In this document: in pieces, positions 14,457-22,099 of the stretch
How the letters are laid out: every line of letters begins with the position of its first letter
How positions within the stretch are numbered: the stretch's first letter is position 1
Assembly (NCBI GenBank): GCA_027314825.1
Contig: DAHVAB010000003.1
Coordinates: 389-24,426 of the forward strand
Origin: Solirubrobacterales bacterium
GTDB taxonomy: Bacteria; Actinomycetota; Thermoleophilia; Solirubrobacterales; Solirubrobacteraceae
Length of the DNA stretch: 24,038 nt
Direction: 5' to 3'
Notes under the pieces: generated by a model
Seen by the model: the letters and a program-made list of their open reading frames with translations, nothing else
Database searches by the model: none
What the model was told of the DNA's origin: nothing
Translations under genes and position numbers: made by a program

Positions 14457-15946
14457 AATGGAACGCTGATAACCTGCAGTCATTGCTCTCCGACGATGAC
14501 ATCCTGCGCTACAACCCATGGTGGAGTGGGGAGGGCTGGAGGCTTGACGATCCGCACCTGCGGCGGCTTCGCGAACAGACGCTTCGCCTGCCCTCGCCAC
14601 ATGTGGAGGAGATCGATCTCACGCGAGCCGCCGTGCATGTGTTGCGCGGTCCACGCCAGGTGGGCAAGTCGACCGACTTGAAGCTGCTCCTTGAGCGCGC
14701 CCGCGACGCCGGAATGCCGGCACGGCAGATGGTCTACCTGCCGCTCGACCGGCTGCAGGAGCGCCCTCCATCGGAGCTGGTCGACACCGTCGCCCGTGCG
14801 CTGAGGCTCGCGGGATCGGGGGATGCCCACCCGCGCCTGCTGCTGCTCGACGAGGTCAGCGCGGCGGAGGGCTGGCAGATCGCGGTGAAGGTGCTCTGGG
14901 ACGACGGTCGCATCGACCGGGACGTCGTCGTCTGCACGGGGTCATCCGCGGCCGATCTGGCCCGCGGCACCGCCGAACGGCTACCCGGCCGCCGCGGCGC
15001 CGGGCGCGACATGCTCGTGTTGCCGCAGAGCTTCGCGGCATTCGCACGCGCCCTGGATGAGAGCGTCCCGTCCAGCCCGCGCCTGCGGATCGCCGAGATG
15101 TGCGGCGAGGACGGCCGTGCCATGCTGGAGGACGCGCGCGTGCACATGCCGGCGCTGCAGGACGCGCTGGAGCGCTACCTGCTCTTCGGCGGCCTGCCCG
15201 CCTCCGTCGCCTGCGCTGCGACGGGCGTGCCCGAGCCGGGTGAGGATGTGCAGCGCATCCTCTGGGACTCGCTGGTGCGCGAGGCGCAGCGCCGCGGCTC
15301 GAGCGTCGCGGCCATACAGGCGCTTCTGGAGCGCGTCGCCCGCTCGCTCGGGTCGAAGGTGAGCTGGTCGGCGCTGGCCCGCGAGATGGCCGTGCCGCTC
15401 GGCGCGGGCGCGCGCGGCAGGCGCACCGGCTCCAACGACCCTCGCACCGTGCAGGGCTATGTGGAGATGCTGGCGATCAACTACTTCGCACTCGTCCTCT
15501 ACTTCTGGAAGGCGGACTCGGGCACGGCGGATCTCGCCAAGGACAAGAAGCTCTACTTCGGAGACCCGTTGCTGCAGACGATCCTCGCCTCGCGCACCGG
15601 TTTGCCGCGCAACCGGCACGCGGAAGTGGAGAACGCGGTCGCGCTCGCCCTCTACCGCCGCTACGAGCCGAGCGAGCGCAGCGCCGAAGGGTTCATCGCG
15701 CCCGAGCGCCTGCACGTCTGGGGCACCCGTCGCGGCGGCGAGATCGACTTCGTCTGCGGCCCCCGCGAGGCGATCGAGGCCGTCGAGGTCGCCGACTGGG
15801 CCAGGGTGTCGCGACAGAAGGCGACCGCCCCGATGCGAGCGCTGCCGGGACGCCCATCGCTCGTGGTCACACGTGACGAGCTGGAGTTCGGCCGCTCCGC
15901 GAACCTCCTGCCCGCTGCGCTCTTCCTCTGGGCCGTCACGGACTGA
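14453..15946 (+). CDS. AAA_14/DUF4143-type ATPase with degenerate nuclease motif (ATPase 2)
   Basis: A 497-residue ATPase related in plan to ATPase 1 but longer and divergent. Walker A is GPRQVGKST (66-73, Lys72). Walker B is LLLLDEVSAAEGW (Asp133, Glu134). VVVCTGSSAADL is the sensor-1-like strand, and LFGGLPASVACA corresponds to the DUF4143 GGYP region. At the C-terminus GGEIDFVCG is kept, but the expected ExK reads EAVEVADW, so the lysine is replaced by Ala. The nuclease-like fold is therefore probably inactive as a nuclease. An extra N-terminal segment of about 40 residues (WWSGEGWRLDDPHL) is present. The start codon is inside a palindrome. Function is unknown. Confidence 0.85.
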   Translation: MEWNADNLQSLLSDDDILRYNPWWSGEGWRLDDPHLRRLREQTLRLPSPHVEEIDLTRAAVHVLRGPRQVGKSTDLKLLLERARDAGMPARQMVYLPLDRLQERPPSELVDTVARALRLAGSGDAHPRLLLLDEVSAAEGWQIAVKVLWDDGRIDRDVVVCTGSSAADLARGTAERLPGRRGAGRDMLVLPQSFAAFARALDESVPSSPRLRIAEMCGEDGRAMLEDARVHMPALQDALERYLLFGGLPASVACAATGVPEPGEDVQRILWDSLVREAQRRGSSVAAIQALLERVARSLGSKVSWSALAREMAVPLGAGARGRRTGSNDPRTVQGYVEMLAINYFALVLYFWKADSGTADLAKDKKLYFGDPLLQTILASRTGLPRNRHAEVENAVALALYRRYEPSERSAEGFIAPERLHVWGTRRGGEIDFVCGPREAIEAVEVADWARVSRQKATAPMRALPGRPSLVVTRDELEFGRSANLLPAALFLWAVTD

Positions 15947-16084
15947 CAGCGTCGAGCTCGGCTCGCAGGCACCGCGCGCAGCGGAGCATCTGACGGCCGC
16001 CGGCCACGGGACGGCGCCTCGGCGCAGCCATGTATCGCCCACCCCGGCGGAGGCGAACGGCTTCGAGCACCGCCGGCTCGCCCC

Positions 16085-17638
16085 TTACTCCGCGTTGCGG
16101 AAGAGCGCCAGCACCGTGAGGATCAGGATCTTCAGGTCGAGGGCGAGCGACCAGTGCGCGATGTAGTAGTTGTCGAGCTCGACCCGCTCGGCGAGCGATG
16201 TCTGCCCGCGCAGGCCGTGCACCTGCGCCCAGCCGGTGATGCCCGAGCGGACACGGTGGCGGTCGCCGTAGCGGTCGATGTCGTGCTTGAAGACGTCGAC
16301 GAACTCGGGGCGCTCGGGGCGCGGGCCGACGATGCTCATCTCCCCGCGCAGGACGTTGATCAGCTGCGGCAGCTCGTCCAGTGAGGTCATGCGCAGGATC
16401 CTGCCGACAGCAGTGCGGCGATCCGGCCCCTCCACGCCACCTGGAGCGACATCGCCGCCCAGCAGCGTCTCCACTTCGCCGTCGTCGCGACCGGCCTCAT
16501 CGGAGTCGGGTGGATGCATGGAGCGGAACTTGTAGAGATCGAACGCCTTGCCGTCACGGCCGACCCGGCGCTGGCGGTAGAGGATCGACCCGCCCGAGCT
16601 CAGCCTGACCGCGAGCGCTATCGCCGCCAGCAGCGGCAGCAGCAGGACCGTCAGCAGTGCCGCGAACGCTCGATCGAACGCATGCTTGATCGCGAACTGC
16701 ACCCCCTTCGGGTTGACCGCGCTGAAGGAGAGCAGCGGCAGCCCGCCGACCGGGTCGTAGGCGATCCGGTTGTTGATCGTGTCGAACATCCGCGGCACGA
16801 CCGAGACCTCCATGCCGAGCTCCTGCGAGCGCTGGATCAGGCGCGAGAGGCGGGCGTCGGCGACCGAGGAGAAGGCGACGATCAGGTTGCGAACGCCGGT
16901 CCGGCGCACGATGCGGTCGACCTCCTCGAGCGTGCCGAGCACCGGCACGTCCCGGCCTCCCACCTCCGCCACCGTCCGCGGCTCGTCGTCGAGGAATCCG
17001 ACCGGTAGCAGGCCATACTCGGGATGGCCCTCCAGCCTCCTTGCGACCTGGGCGCCGACGATCCCCGCACCGACGATCAGCACGGGCTTGCCGATCGCCC
17101 CCACGATCCGCGCACGTCGCTGGGCGAACGCCAGGACGGCACGGCCGAGGCCGACGGCGATCAGCGCGTAGAGCCAGGTGCGGACCAGATCGGAGGGTGA
17201 GGAGGAGTGACCTGTTACGAGGATGCCGACCGTCTCCGCCGCCATCGCCGCCACAGAGACGGCGCTCAGCACCGGCACCAGCCCGTCGAGGATCAGCGTC
17301 CGCATCCGCACGCGATAGAGGCCGCGGGCGTAGAGAGCCACCATCGCCAGCGGCGGCAGCGCGAGCAGCGGCACCGTTTCCGCGGGAGCTTTCAGGACAT
17401 GGGCTGGGCCGCCCAGCGCGGCGATCACCGCAACGTAGAGCAGCAGCAGGTCGGTGCCCGCGCGCAGCAGCGCGAAGCCGCGGCCCTCCAGCAGCCTCTG
17501 CGGCGTGCCGCCGGGCAGCCCCCGCGCCGATGTCCGGCGGCCGCCCCCGACGGCCCGCTCCCGCACGGCCTGCGAGTCGCGCAGCAGCGGGAGGACCGGG
17601 TTGTTGCTCTGGCGAGCGACGCTCGGACGGGCTCTCAT
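16085..17638 (-). CDS. Polyprenyl glycosylphosphotransferase (initiating sugar transferase)
   Basis: A 517-residue integral membrane enzyme that starts polymer synthesis by moving a sugar 1-phosphate from a UDP-sugar to undecaprenyl phosphate. Four or five TM segments lie at about 55-185. A CoA_binding_3-like Rossmann domain follows (VLIVGAGIVGAQVARRL). A further membrane helix leads into the catalytic bacterial sugar transferase domain: ILYRQRRVGRDGKAFDLYKF, MTSLDELPQLINVLRGEMS, VGPRPERPEF and VRSGITGWAQVHGLRG. An acidic insert of about 30 residues rich in Gly and Asp (DSDEAGRDDGEVETLLGG) interrupts the domain after FRSM, which is longer than usual. The ATG at 17638 overlaps the stop of the Gly-rich gene as ATGA, so the two are co-translated. 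Confidence 0.95.
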   Translation of the reverse strand: MRARPSVARQSNNPVLPLLRDSQAVRERAVGGGRRTSARGLPGGTPQRLLEGRGFALLRAGTDLLLLYVAVIAALGGPAHVLKAPAETVPLLALPPLAMVALYARGLYRVRMRTLILDGLVPVLSAVSVAAMAAETVGILVTGHSSSPSDLVRTWLYALIAVGLGRAVLAFAQRRARIVGAIGKPVLIVGAGIVGAQVARRLEGHPEYGLLPVGFLDDEPRTVAEVGGRDVPVLGTLEEVDRIVRRTGVRNLIVAFSSVADARLSRLIQRSQELGMEVSVVPRMFDTINNRIAYDPVGGLPLLSFSAVNPKGVQFAIKHAFDRAFAALLTVLLLPLLAAIALAVRLSSGGSILYRQRRVGRDGKAFDLYKFRSMHPPDSDEAGRDDGEVETLLGGDVAPGGVEGPDRRTAVGRILRMTSLDELPQLINVLRGEMSIVGPRPERPEFVDVFKHDIDRYGDRHRVRSGITGWAQVHGLRGQTSLAERVELDNYYIAHWSLALDLKILILTVLALFRNAE

Positions 17639-18297
17639 CGACTCGCGCTCCTCATACGCTCAGTATCGGCAGCCTCACGCCTGCGCTGCAGAACGCCGAG
17701 CCAGGCCGTCAACACGGCGGTGAGCAGGAGCGCCACGGCGATCAGCCCAGCCATCAGCAGCTGGCCGGAGGACAGGCCGAGAGTCACCGACTCGCTCGCC
17801 GCCGCCCGGGTGGCGGCCGAGGCCTGCGGCGCTAGGGCGCGTGCAGCGCCGGTGCCCGTCCCGCCGCGGCCGCCGGGGCCCGACCCGCCGCCGCCGGTGC
17901 CCGCCCTGCCGCCGCTGCCGCCGGCGCCCGGATGAGACCCGCCGCCGCCCGAGGCCCCCGAGCCGCTCGAGGAGCCGGCGGATGATCCGCCACCGCCGCC
18001 ACCGCCGCCCTGTTCGGAGCCGCCGGACGTGCCCGCGCCGGATCCTCCAGAGGGTCCGCTCCCCGCGCCGCCCCCGCCGCTCCCGGTCGCTCGCGTCGAC
18101 GCGCCCGCGCCGGCTCCACCGCCCCCGTGGCCGCCTTCCCGGCCGCCACCGACCAGGCCCGCCCCGATGATCTGCTGCTCGCCCGCACCGGGGCCGCCAT
18201 ACCCGCTCAGCAGCGGCGAGGCGAGCGCACTCGCCGGCGCCGGCAGCAGGGCCGCGCCGAGCGCGAGCGCGCCGATCGTCATTCGGGCTGGTCTCAT
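17635..18297 (-). CDS. Exported Gly/Ser-rich protein with C-terminal TM anchor
   Basis: I do not recognise a family. The 220-residue product has a signal peptide (MTIGALALGAALLPAPASALA). About 110 residues of almost pure Gly, Ser, Ala and Thr follow. Then comes a TM helix (LLMAGLIAVALLLTAVLTAW) and a basic tail (RRREAADTERMRSASR). The topology suggests a flexible extracellular linker held in the membrane, with no LPXTG or known sorting motif. It is coupled by ATGA to the initiating glycosyltransferase, so it may act in the same machinery, as a wall-spanning spacer or tether. The start is uncertain. I chose ATG 18297; ATG 18282 would also leave a good signal peptide, and ATG 18357 has a strong GGGGGA ribosome binding site but lies in a hairpin. 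Confidence 0.7.
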   Translation of the reverse strand: MRPARMTIGALALGAALLPAPASALASPLLSGYGGPGAGEQQIIGAGLVGGGREGGHGGGGAGAGASTRATGSGGGGAGSGPSGGSGAGTSGGSEQGGGGGGGGSSAGSSSGSGASGGGGSHPGAGGSGGRAGTGGGGSGPGGRGGTGTGAARALAPQASAATRAAASESVTLGLSSGQLLMAGLIAVALLLTAVLTAWLGVLQRRREAADTERMRSASR

Positions 18298-18445
18298 TGG
18301 CAATGGTGCTGGATTCGATTGGGTTCTCTTGCCCGGCATCCTGCAGGGCGCCGTCATCCGACGGTCCCCCAGGTCGCCCACGCGACCTGGCCGCACCCTG
18401 GCAGCGGCTTCCTGCGCCCGGGGCGCGGACTCAATCCGCCGATCT
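18298..18445 (-). ncRNA. Candidate structured 5' leader (possible cis-regulatory RNA)
   Basis: From the predicted start near 18445 the leader folds by eye into a row of hairpins. These are GCGGA-TTGAG-TCCGC (18439-18425), GCCGC...GCGGC (18408-18390), a perfect 9-bp stem CCAGGTCGC-GTGG-GCGACCTGG (18390-18369) and CCGTC-GGAT-GACGG (18364-18351). The last one contains the alternative ATG at 18357 and adjoins its GGGGGA ribosome binding site (18370-18365). No T-tract follows, so control of translation is more likely than termination. The part GGGCGCAGGAAGCC faintly recalls the c-di-GMP-I riboswitch GGGACGCAAAGCC element, but the GGCAAACC half is not found. I do not assign a riboswitch class. Confidence 0.35.
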
Positions 18446-18451
18446 GGGAAC

Positions 18452-18480
18452 ACGCTAGCGAAGCGCCACGGACGTGTCGA
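18452..18480 (-). promoter_or_regulatory. Promoter of the Gly-rich/glycosylphosphotransferase operon
   Basis: On the minus strand TCGACA (18480-18475) and TAGCGT (18457-18452) are separated by exactly 17 bases. They match the -35 at five of six positions and the actinobacterial TAnnnT form of the -10. Transcription would begin near 18445. This gives the downstream pair its own promoter, 50 bp past the stop of the O-antigen ligase gene. Confidence 0.5.
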
Positions 18481-18530
18481 GTCGTGAAACCCGCGATCGA
18501 GCCTCGGATCTCACGCAACCCTCAAGCTGG

Positions 18531-20642
18531 CTATGAGAATTCTTTAGCTTCGCGGAGGATTGAGCGGTTCAGTTCGGCGATCTCGACGCGCTGTCCGCGC
18601 TCGACGATGGCGAGCGCTTCGCGCACCACGGGATCGCGGGGGGCGAGCTGGACGGCCCGCGTGAGCAGCCGCCGCGCCACGGCGCGCTCCCCCCGGGCGG
18701 AGGCGATCGCGCCCTGCTCCAGGGTCGCATAGGAGTCTTCCGGCGAGCGCCCCAAAGCAAGCGCGAACTGCTGCTCGGCGCGAGGCAGATCGCCGAAGCG
18801 CAGCGCGATGCTGCCGGCCACCAGGTTCGCTTCGTCGCTCAGCGGGTTCAGCTGCGCCGCCTGGCGCAGGCGCGCGTAGGCGCTCTGGGGCGCCACCGTC
18901 CAGATCCTGCCCGCGCTCTGCACGTCCATCCGCGAGAGCCAGGGCACCGCGAGCGAGTAGGCCGCCGCGAGGGCCGCGGCGACGCCGGCCGCCGTCAGGC
19001 CGATCCGCAGTGCCAGCCGGCGCCGGGAGCGATGCGGGACCGCAGGCTCGGACGCCGGCGCCGGACAGAGCGAGCAGGAGAGTCCGAGCATCGCGAAGGC
19101 CGCCGCGCCGAGGCCCGCGTATTCGAAGAACCAGTCGAAGGAGCCGTGCACCATGAAGTAGGCGAAGCCGGCGAGCGCCGCGGCGGCGACGACGCGCCCC
19201 AGCCGGTCGGAGGAGCGCAGCGCTCCACGGGAGGCGATCAGCGCGGCGATCAGGCCGATCAGGGCGACGATCATCCCGATCGCGCCCGTCTGGGAGAGGA
19301 CCGCCATCTCGATGCTGTGGGGATAGTGCGGCGTCTCGTTGCTGCGGCCGAGCCGCAGGTAGGGGACCGCGAAGTTCTCGACGCCGATCCCGAGCAGAGG
19401 GTGAGCTTCGAACTGCTCCCACGCCACGCGATAGAAGTCATAGCGGTTGCTGCCAAGGCCGCCCACCAGCCGGCTTTCGGATTTGCTGTTGGCGGCGTAG
19501 CCCTTGATGCTCGTGAACGTCCTCCACTCCTTTTCGGCCCGCGCGATCGGGTTGCCGACCGCGACGAGGACGCCCGCGATCAGCGCGACGGCGGCGATGA
19601 TCCCGAGCGCGGCCACGCCACGGTGCAGCCGTGCGCCCGCCGCCTGGGAGAGGGGGCGCCGCGCCTCCACGGCCGCCGCCAGCCCCACGATCACCGCGAT
19701 TACGGCGGCCGCGAGCAGCACCGCGAGAGTTGCAGAGTGCGCCGCCGCGGGAACGCCCGCGCCCGCTTCGACCTGCTTGTCGAGGTGGAGGACCGCCGGC
19801 GCGAGCGCGGCGACGCCGGCGCCGACCGGGATCAGCATGGCGAGGGTGCGCACACGGCCCGGCAGGAAGAGGAAGATCAGCACGAGCACGATCGGGATCG
19901 AGTAGACGGAGCCGCGGCTCTGGCTGTAGAGCGCGACGCCGCAGAGCAGCACGGCGGCGCCGGCCATCAGGCCCCGCACAGCGGAGGGGAGCTGCCGAGC
20001 GGTGGCGAGGATCAGGGCGGGGAAGGCGGCCATCATCCAGAGGGCCGCGTTCGCATTCGTGTAGCCGGCGGGGAAGACGAGCCGCCCTCCGGACATCAGG
20101 CTCTGGATCTCCGCCGGGTGTGAGGAGGCCGCCTCGACATGGAGGACCGTGTAGATGCCCAGGCCGGCCATCGCGAGCACCCACGCGCCGAGCAGCAGCG
20201 CAGCGCTCACGCCGGCGCGCCGCCATCTCGCGAAGAGCGTGAAGACGATCAGGTAGAGAAGCGTGCGGTCGGCGCCTTCCCAGGCGTCGCCGGGGACTTT
20301 CGCCCACAGGATCGAGAGGAAGCTGAGCGCCGTGAAGGCGGCCAGCGCGCCGATCGCGACCTTCACCGAGCGGGGCGTGCGCGCCCGCGAGATGCCGGTG
20401 GCGCCGACCGCGATCGCCAGCAGCGCGAGCAGGATCAGCCCGCCGGGCGCCCAATGGGTCTGCGGATAGCCGGCCTGGTCGCTCGCCCAGGCGATGAGCA
20501 CGGCGAGCGCGAGCAGCAGCACCGGCACGACAGGATCGGCGATCAGCGCGTCGCGCAGCGCCGGCAGGGGACCCCGCGCGGCGCGCGGCGCACGATCGAC
20601 ACCGGCCCGCGGCCCGCGGGCGTGGCTGGGAGGTGCGGGCAT
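18531..20642 (-). CDS. O-antigen ligase/polymerase (Wzy_C family) with C-terminal TPR repeats
   Basis: A 703-residue membrane protein with about 12 to 14 TM helices. The Wzy_C/WaaL signature region is seen as YSQSRGSVYSIPIVLV, then the large outer loop with WEQFEAHPLLGIGVENF and TPHYPHSIEMAVLSQTGAIG. After the last helix (about residue 510) come TPR-like repeats: AYARLRQAAQLNPLSDEANL, GDLPRAEQQFALALGRSPED and ARRLLTRAVQLAPRDP. Such proteins polymerise repeat units or transfer the finished glycan to an acceptor. The TPR tail may hold a partner. The ATG at 20642 is only 23 bp from the divergent methyltransferase start, so the promoters overlap. The open frame extends upstream, but that part is the opposite strand of the methyltransferase gene. 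Confidence 0.92.
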   Translation of the reverse strand: MPAPPSHARGPRAGVDRAPRAARGPLPALRDALIADPVVPVLLLALAVLIAWASDQAGYPQTHWAPGGLILLALLAIAVGATGISRARTPRSVKVAIGALAAFTALSFLSILWAKVPGDAWEGADRTLLYLIVFTLFARWRRAGVSAALLLGAWVLAMAGLGIYTVLHVEAASSHPAEIQSLMSGGRLVFPAGYTNANAALWMMAAFPALILATARQLPSAVRGLMAGAAVLLCGVALYSQSRGSVYSIPIVLVLIFLFLPGRVRTLAMLIPVGAGVAALAPAVLHLDKQVEAGAGVPAAAHSATLAVLLAAAVIAVIVGLAAAVEARRPLSQAAGARLHRGVAALGIIAAVALIAGVLVAVGNPIARAEKEWRTFTSIKGYAANSKSESRLVGGLGSNRYDFYRVAWEQFEAHPLLGIGVENFAVPYLRLGRSNETPHYPHSIEMAVLSQTGAIGMIVALIGLIAALIASRGALRSSDRLGRVVAAAALAGFAYFMVHGSFDWFFEYAGLGAAAFAMLGLSCSLCPAPASEPAVPHRSRRRLALRIGLTAAGVAAALAAAYSLAVPWLSRMDVQSAGRIWTVAPQSAYARLRQAAQLNPLSDEANLVAGSIALRFGDLPRAEQQFALALGRSPEDSYATLEQGAIASARGERAVARRLLTRAVQLAPRDPVVREALAIVERGQRVEIAELNRSILREAKEFS

Positions 20643-20653
20643 CAGGTGGCGAG

Positions 20654-20659
20654 GATAAT
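20654..20659 (+). promoter_or_regulatory. -10 box GATAAT for a leaderless methyltransferase transcript
   Basis: GATAAT ends six bases before the ATG at 20666, so transcription would begin on the start codon. On the other strand the same bases read ATTATC and may serve the divergent O-antigen ligase gene, whose ATG is 12 nt away. No -35 box is clear. Confidence 0.45.
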
Positions 20660-20665
20660 GGCGCG

Positions 20666-21415
20666 ATGTCCCAACAGGGTGAGCTGAAGGTCTTCTATGA
20701 GCGCGCCTCCGGCGCGCGCGGGTCGCGTGATGGCATGCTCTATGCCCGCTGGCGGCAGCTGAGCGCCGTGGGGAAGGCCGAGCATGTGATCGAGCTCTGC
20801 CGGCGTGCGGGCGTCGAGCCGGCCGGCACGCTGGAGGTCGGCTGCGGCGATGGGGCGCTGCTCGCCGAGCTGCACAGGCGCGGCTTCGGCGGGCGCCTGC
20901 AGGGTCTGGAGATAGCGCAGGCCGCGGTCGAGATCGCCCGCGGAAGGCCGGAGATCGACGCGGTGCGCCTCTACGACGGCGCGAGCCTGCCGGACGACCT
21001 GGACGGCTGCGATCTGGGCATCCTCTCCCACGTGCTCGAGCACGTGCCGGAGCCGGCCATGCTGCTCGCGGAGGTGGCGCGGGCGTGCGCCGCGGTGCTG
21101 GTGGAGGTGCCGCTGGAGGCCAACCTCTCGGCACGCCGCCGCTCGCGCAGGCAGGGCGCCCGCGAGGTCGGCCACCTGCACAGCCTCAGTCGCGCCGACG
21201 CGCGGCGGATCGTCGCCGACGCCGGACTGAGGATCGCGTGTGAGCTGAGCGATCCGCTGCCGCTCGCCGTGCATCGCTTCTTCGCGGATAAGGGCACGGC
21301 GCACGCCGCGGCGAGCGCCAAGTGGACACTACGGGCGGGAGCACACCGGATCGCGCCGGCCCTCGCCAGGCGCCTGTTCACCGTTCACTATGCGGCTCTG
21401 TGCCTGCCGGCCTAG
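20666..21415 (+). CDS. Class I SAM-dependent methyltransferase
   Basis: A 249-residue methyltransferase with motif I LEVGCGDGALLAEL at about 65-78, a motif II region LQGLEIAQAAVEIA, a motif III-like stretch CDLGILSHVLEHVPEPAMLL, and VEVPLEANL. GHLHSLSRADARRIVADAGL closes the fold. This is the Methyltransf_11/23 pattern and could methylate a sugar, a lipid or a small molecule. Its neighbour on the left is the O-antigen ligase, so polysaccharide methylation is a fair guess. I took ATG 20666; a GTG at 20633 in the same frame would overlap the divergent ligase start. The last 38 bp overlap the 3' end of the convergent TetR gene, which is compact but plausible. Confidence 0.88.
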   Translation: MSQQGELKVFYERASGARGSRDGMLYARWRQLSAVGKAEHVIELCRRAGVEPAGTLEVGCGDGALLAELHRRGFGGRLQGLEIAQAAVEIARGRPEIDAVRLYDGASLPDDLDGCDLGILSHVLEHVPEPAMLLAEVARACAAVLVEVPLEANLSARRRSRRQGAREVGHLHSLSRADARRIVADAGLRIACELSDPLPLAVHRFFADKGTAHAAASAKWTLRAGAHRIAPALARRLFTVHYAALCLPA

Positions 21416-22016
21416 CGGCGCCGGCCAGGAGCAGCGAGACCACCCGGCCCATAAGGTCGTCGGGGACGGAGGTCGGGTCGGCGAGCTTCTGGCGGGCGAT
21501 GCCGTCGGCGAGGGCGTCGATCGCGACGGCGAGGTGCTCGGCCGGCATCTCCAGCTGCATCTGCAGCTCGCGGGCGCCGTCTGAGATCAGGCGGGTGAGC
21601 ACCTCGCGCGCCCTGGCGAAGCTGGCGGCGACCCGCTCCCGGGCGCCCGGGTCGCGGGCGGCGTAGGCCCAGAACTCGACGAAGAGCATCAGCATCTCCG
21701 GCTCGCGCTCGACTATCTCCATCCAGTGGGCGGCGCCGTCCCGCGCGCGCTCGGCGACCGAGCCGAGGCCGTCGACGGCCGAGGAGATCTCGTTGGCGTA
21801 GGCGTCGATCTCGTGGTCCATCAGGGCGAGGAAGAGATCCTCCTTGCCCTCGAAGTTGGAGTACAGCGCGCCGGTCGAGAAGCCGGCCTCGGCCGCTATC
21901 TCCTCCACGGAGGCGCCGTGGAAGCCGCGCCGCGCGAAGACGGTGCGGGCGGCGCTCAGGAGCCGTTGCCGGGTCAGCGCCTTGCTCTGCTCGCGGGTCA
22001 GGCGGGTGGTCGGCAT
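21378..22016 (-). CDS. TetR family transcriptional regulator
   Basis: A 212-residue repressor-type protein. The N-terminal helix-turn-helix at about residues 12-60 is typical: RQRLLSAARTVFARRGFHGA, SVEEIAAEAGFSTGALYSNF and EGKEDLFLAL. The C-terminal ligand domain is helical and rich in Ala and Glu, with no recognised class. The ATG at 22016 is six bases after TACAAT (minus strand 22028-22023), so the message is probably leaderless. It is divergent from the di-iron/SCP2 gene and most likely controls that gene and itself through the 83-bp gap. The 3' end overlaps the methyltransferase gene by 38 bp tail to tail. Confidence 0.93.
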   Translation of the reverse strand: MPTTRLTREQSKALTRQRLLSAARTVFARRGFHGASVEEIAAEAGFSTGALYSNFEGKEDLFLALMDHEIDAYANEISSAVDGLGSVAERARDGAAHWMEIVEREPEMLMLFVEFWAYAARDPGARERVAASFARAREVLTRLISDGARELQMQLEMPAEHLAVAIDALADGIARQKLADPTSVPDDLMGRVVSLLLAGAARPAGTEPHSER

Positions 22017-22099
22017 GCGCCCATTGTAGTTGAGGGAGGTTTCGCTATTGCGATAATATGTGCTATCCAGATCGCCGCCGGCGTGAGAGAGGAGCAGAT
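22017..22099. promoter_or_regulatory. Divergent promoter/operator region for tetR and the di-iron gene
   Basis: On the plus strand TTGAGG (22030-22035) and GATAAT (22052-22057) are 16 bases apart and would start transcription near 22064. GAGAGAGGAG (22085-22094) is a strong ribosome binding site for the ATG at 22100. On the minus strand TACAAT (22028-22023) ends six bases before the TetR ATG. The two promoters overlap, so one bound TetR dimer could block both. TATT-GCGAT-AATA (22047-22059) is a small inverted repeat over the plus-strand -10 and is the best operator candidate. Confidence 0.5.

Noticed and set aside
11489..15946. Assigning the two ATPases and nearby genes as a phage defence system
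   Set aside because: No toxin, methylase, recombinase or known defence effector accompanies them. DUF4143 ATPases are common in many contexts, so this remains only a speculation.
14981..16042. Long minus-strand frame opposite ATPase 2
   Set aside because: The plus-strand Walker motifs and C-terminal motif are unmistakable; the opposite frame is a compositional shadow.
18351..18445. Calling the leader a c-di-GMP-I riboswitch
   Set aside because: Only a weak match to the GGGACGCAAAGCC part is seen. The GGCAAACC-like half and the GNRA tetraloop are missing.
20643..21134. N-terminal extension of the O-antigen ligase to 21134
   Set aside because: This stretch is opposite the methyltransferase gene and is Arg/Pro-rich with no family resemblance.
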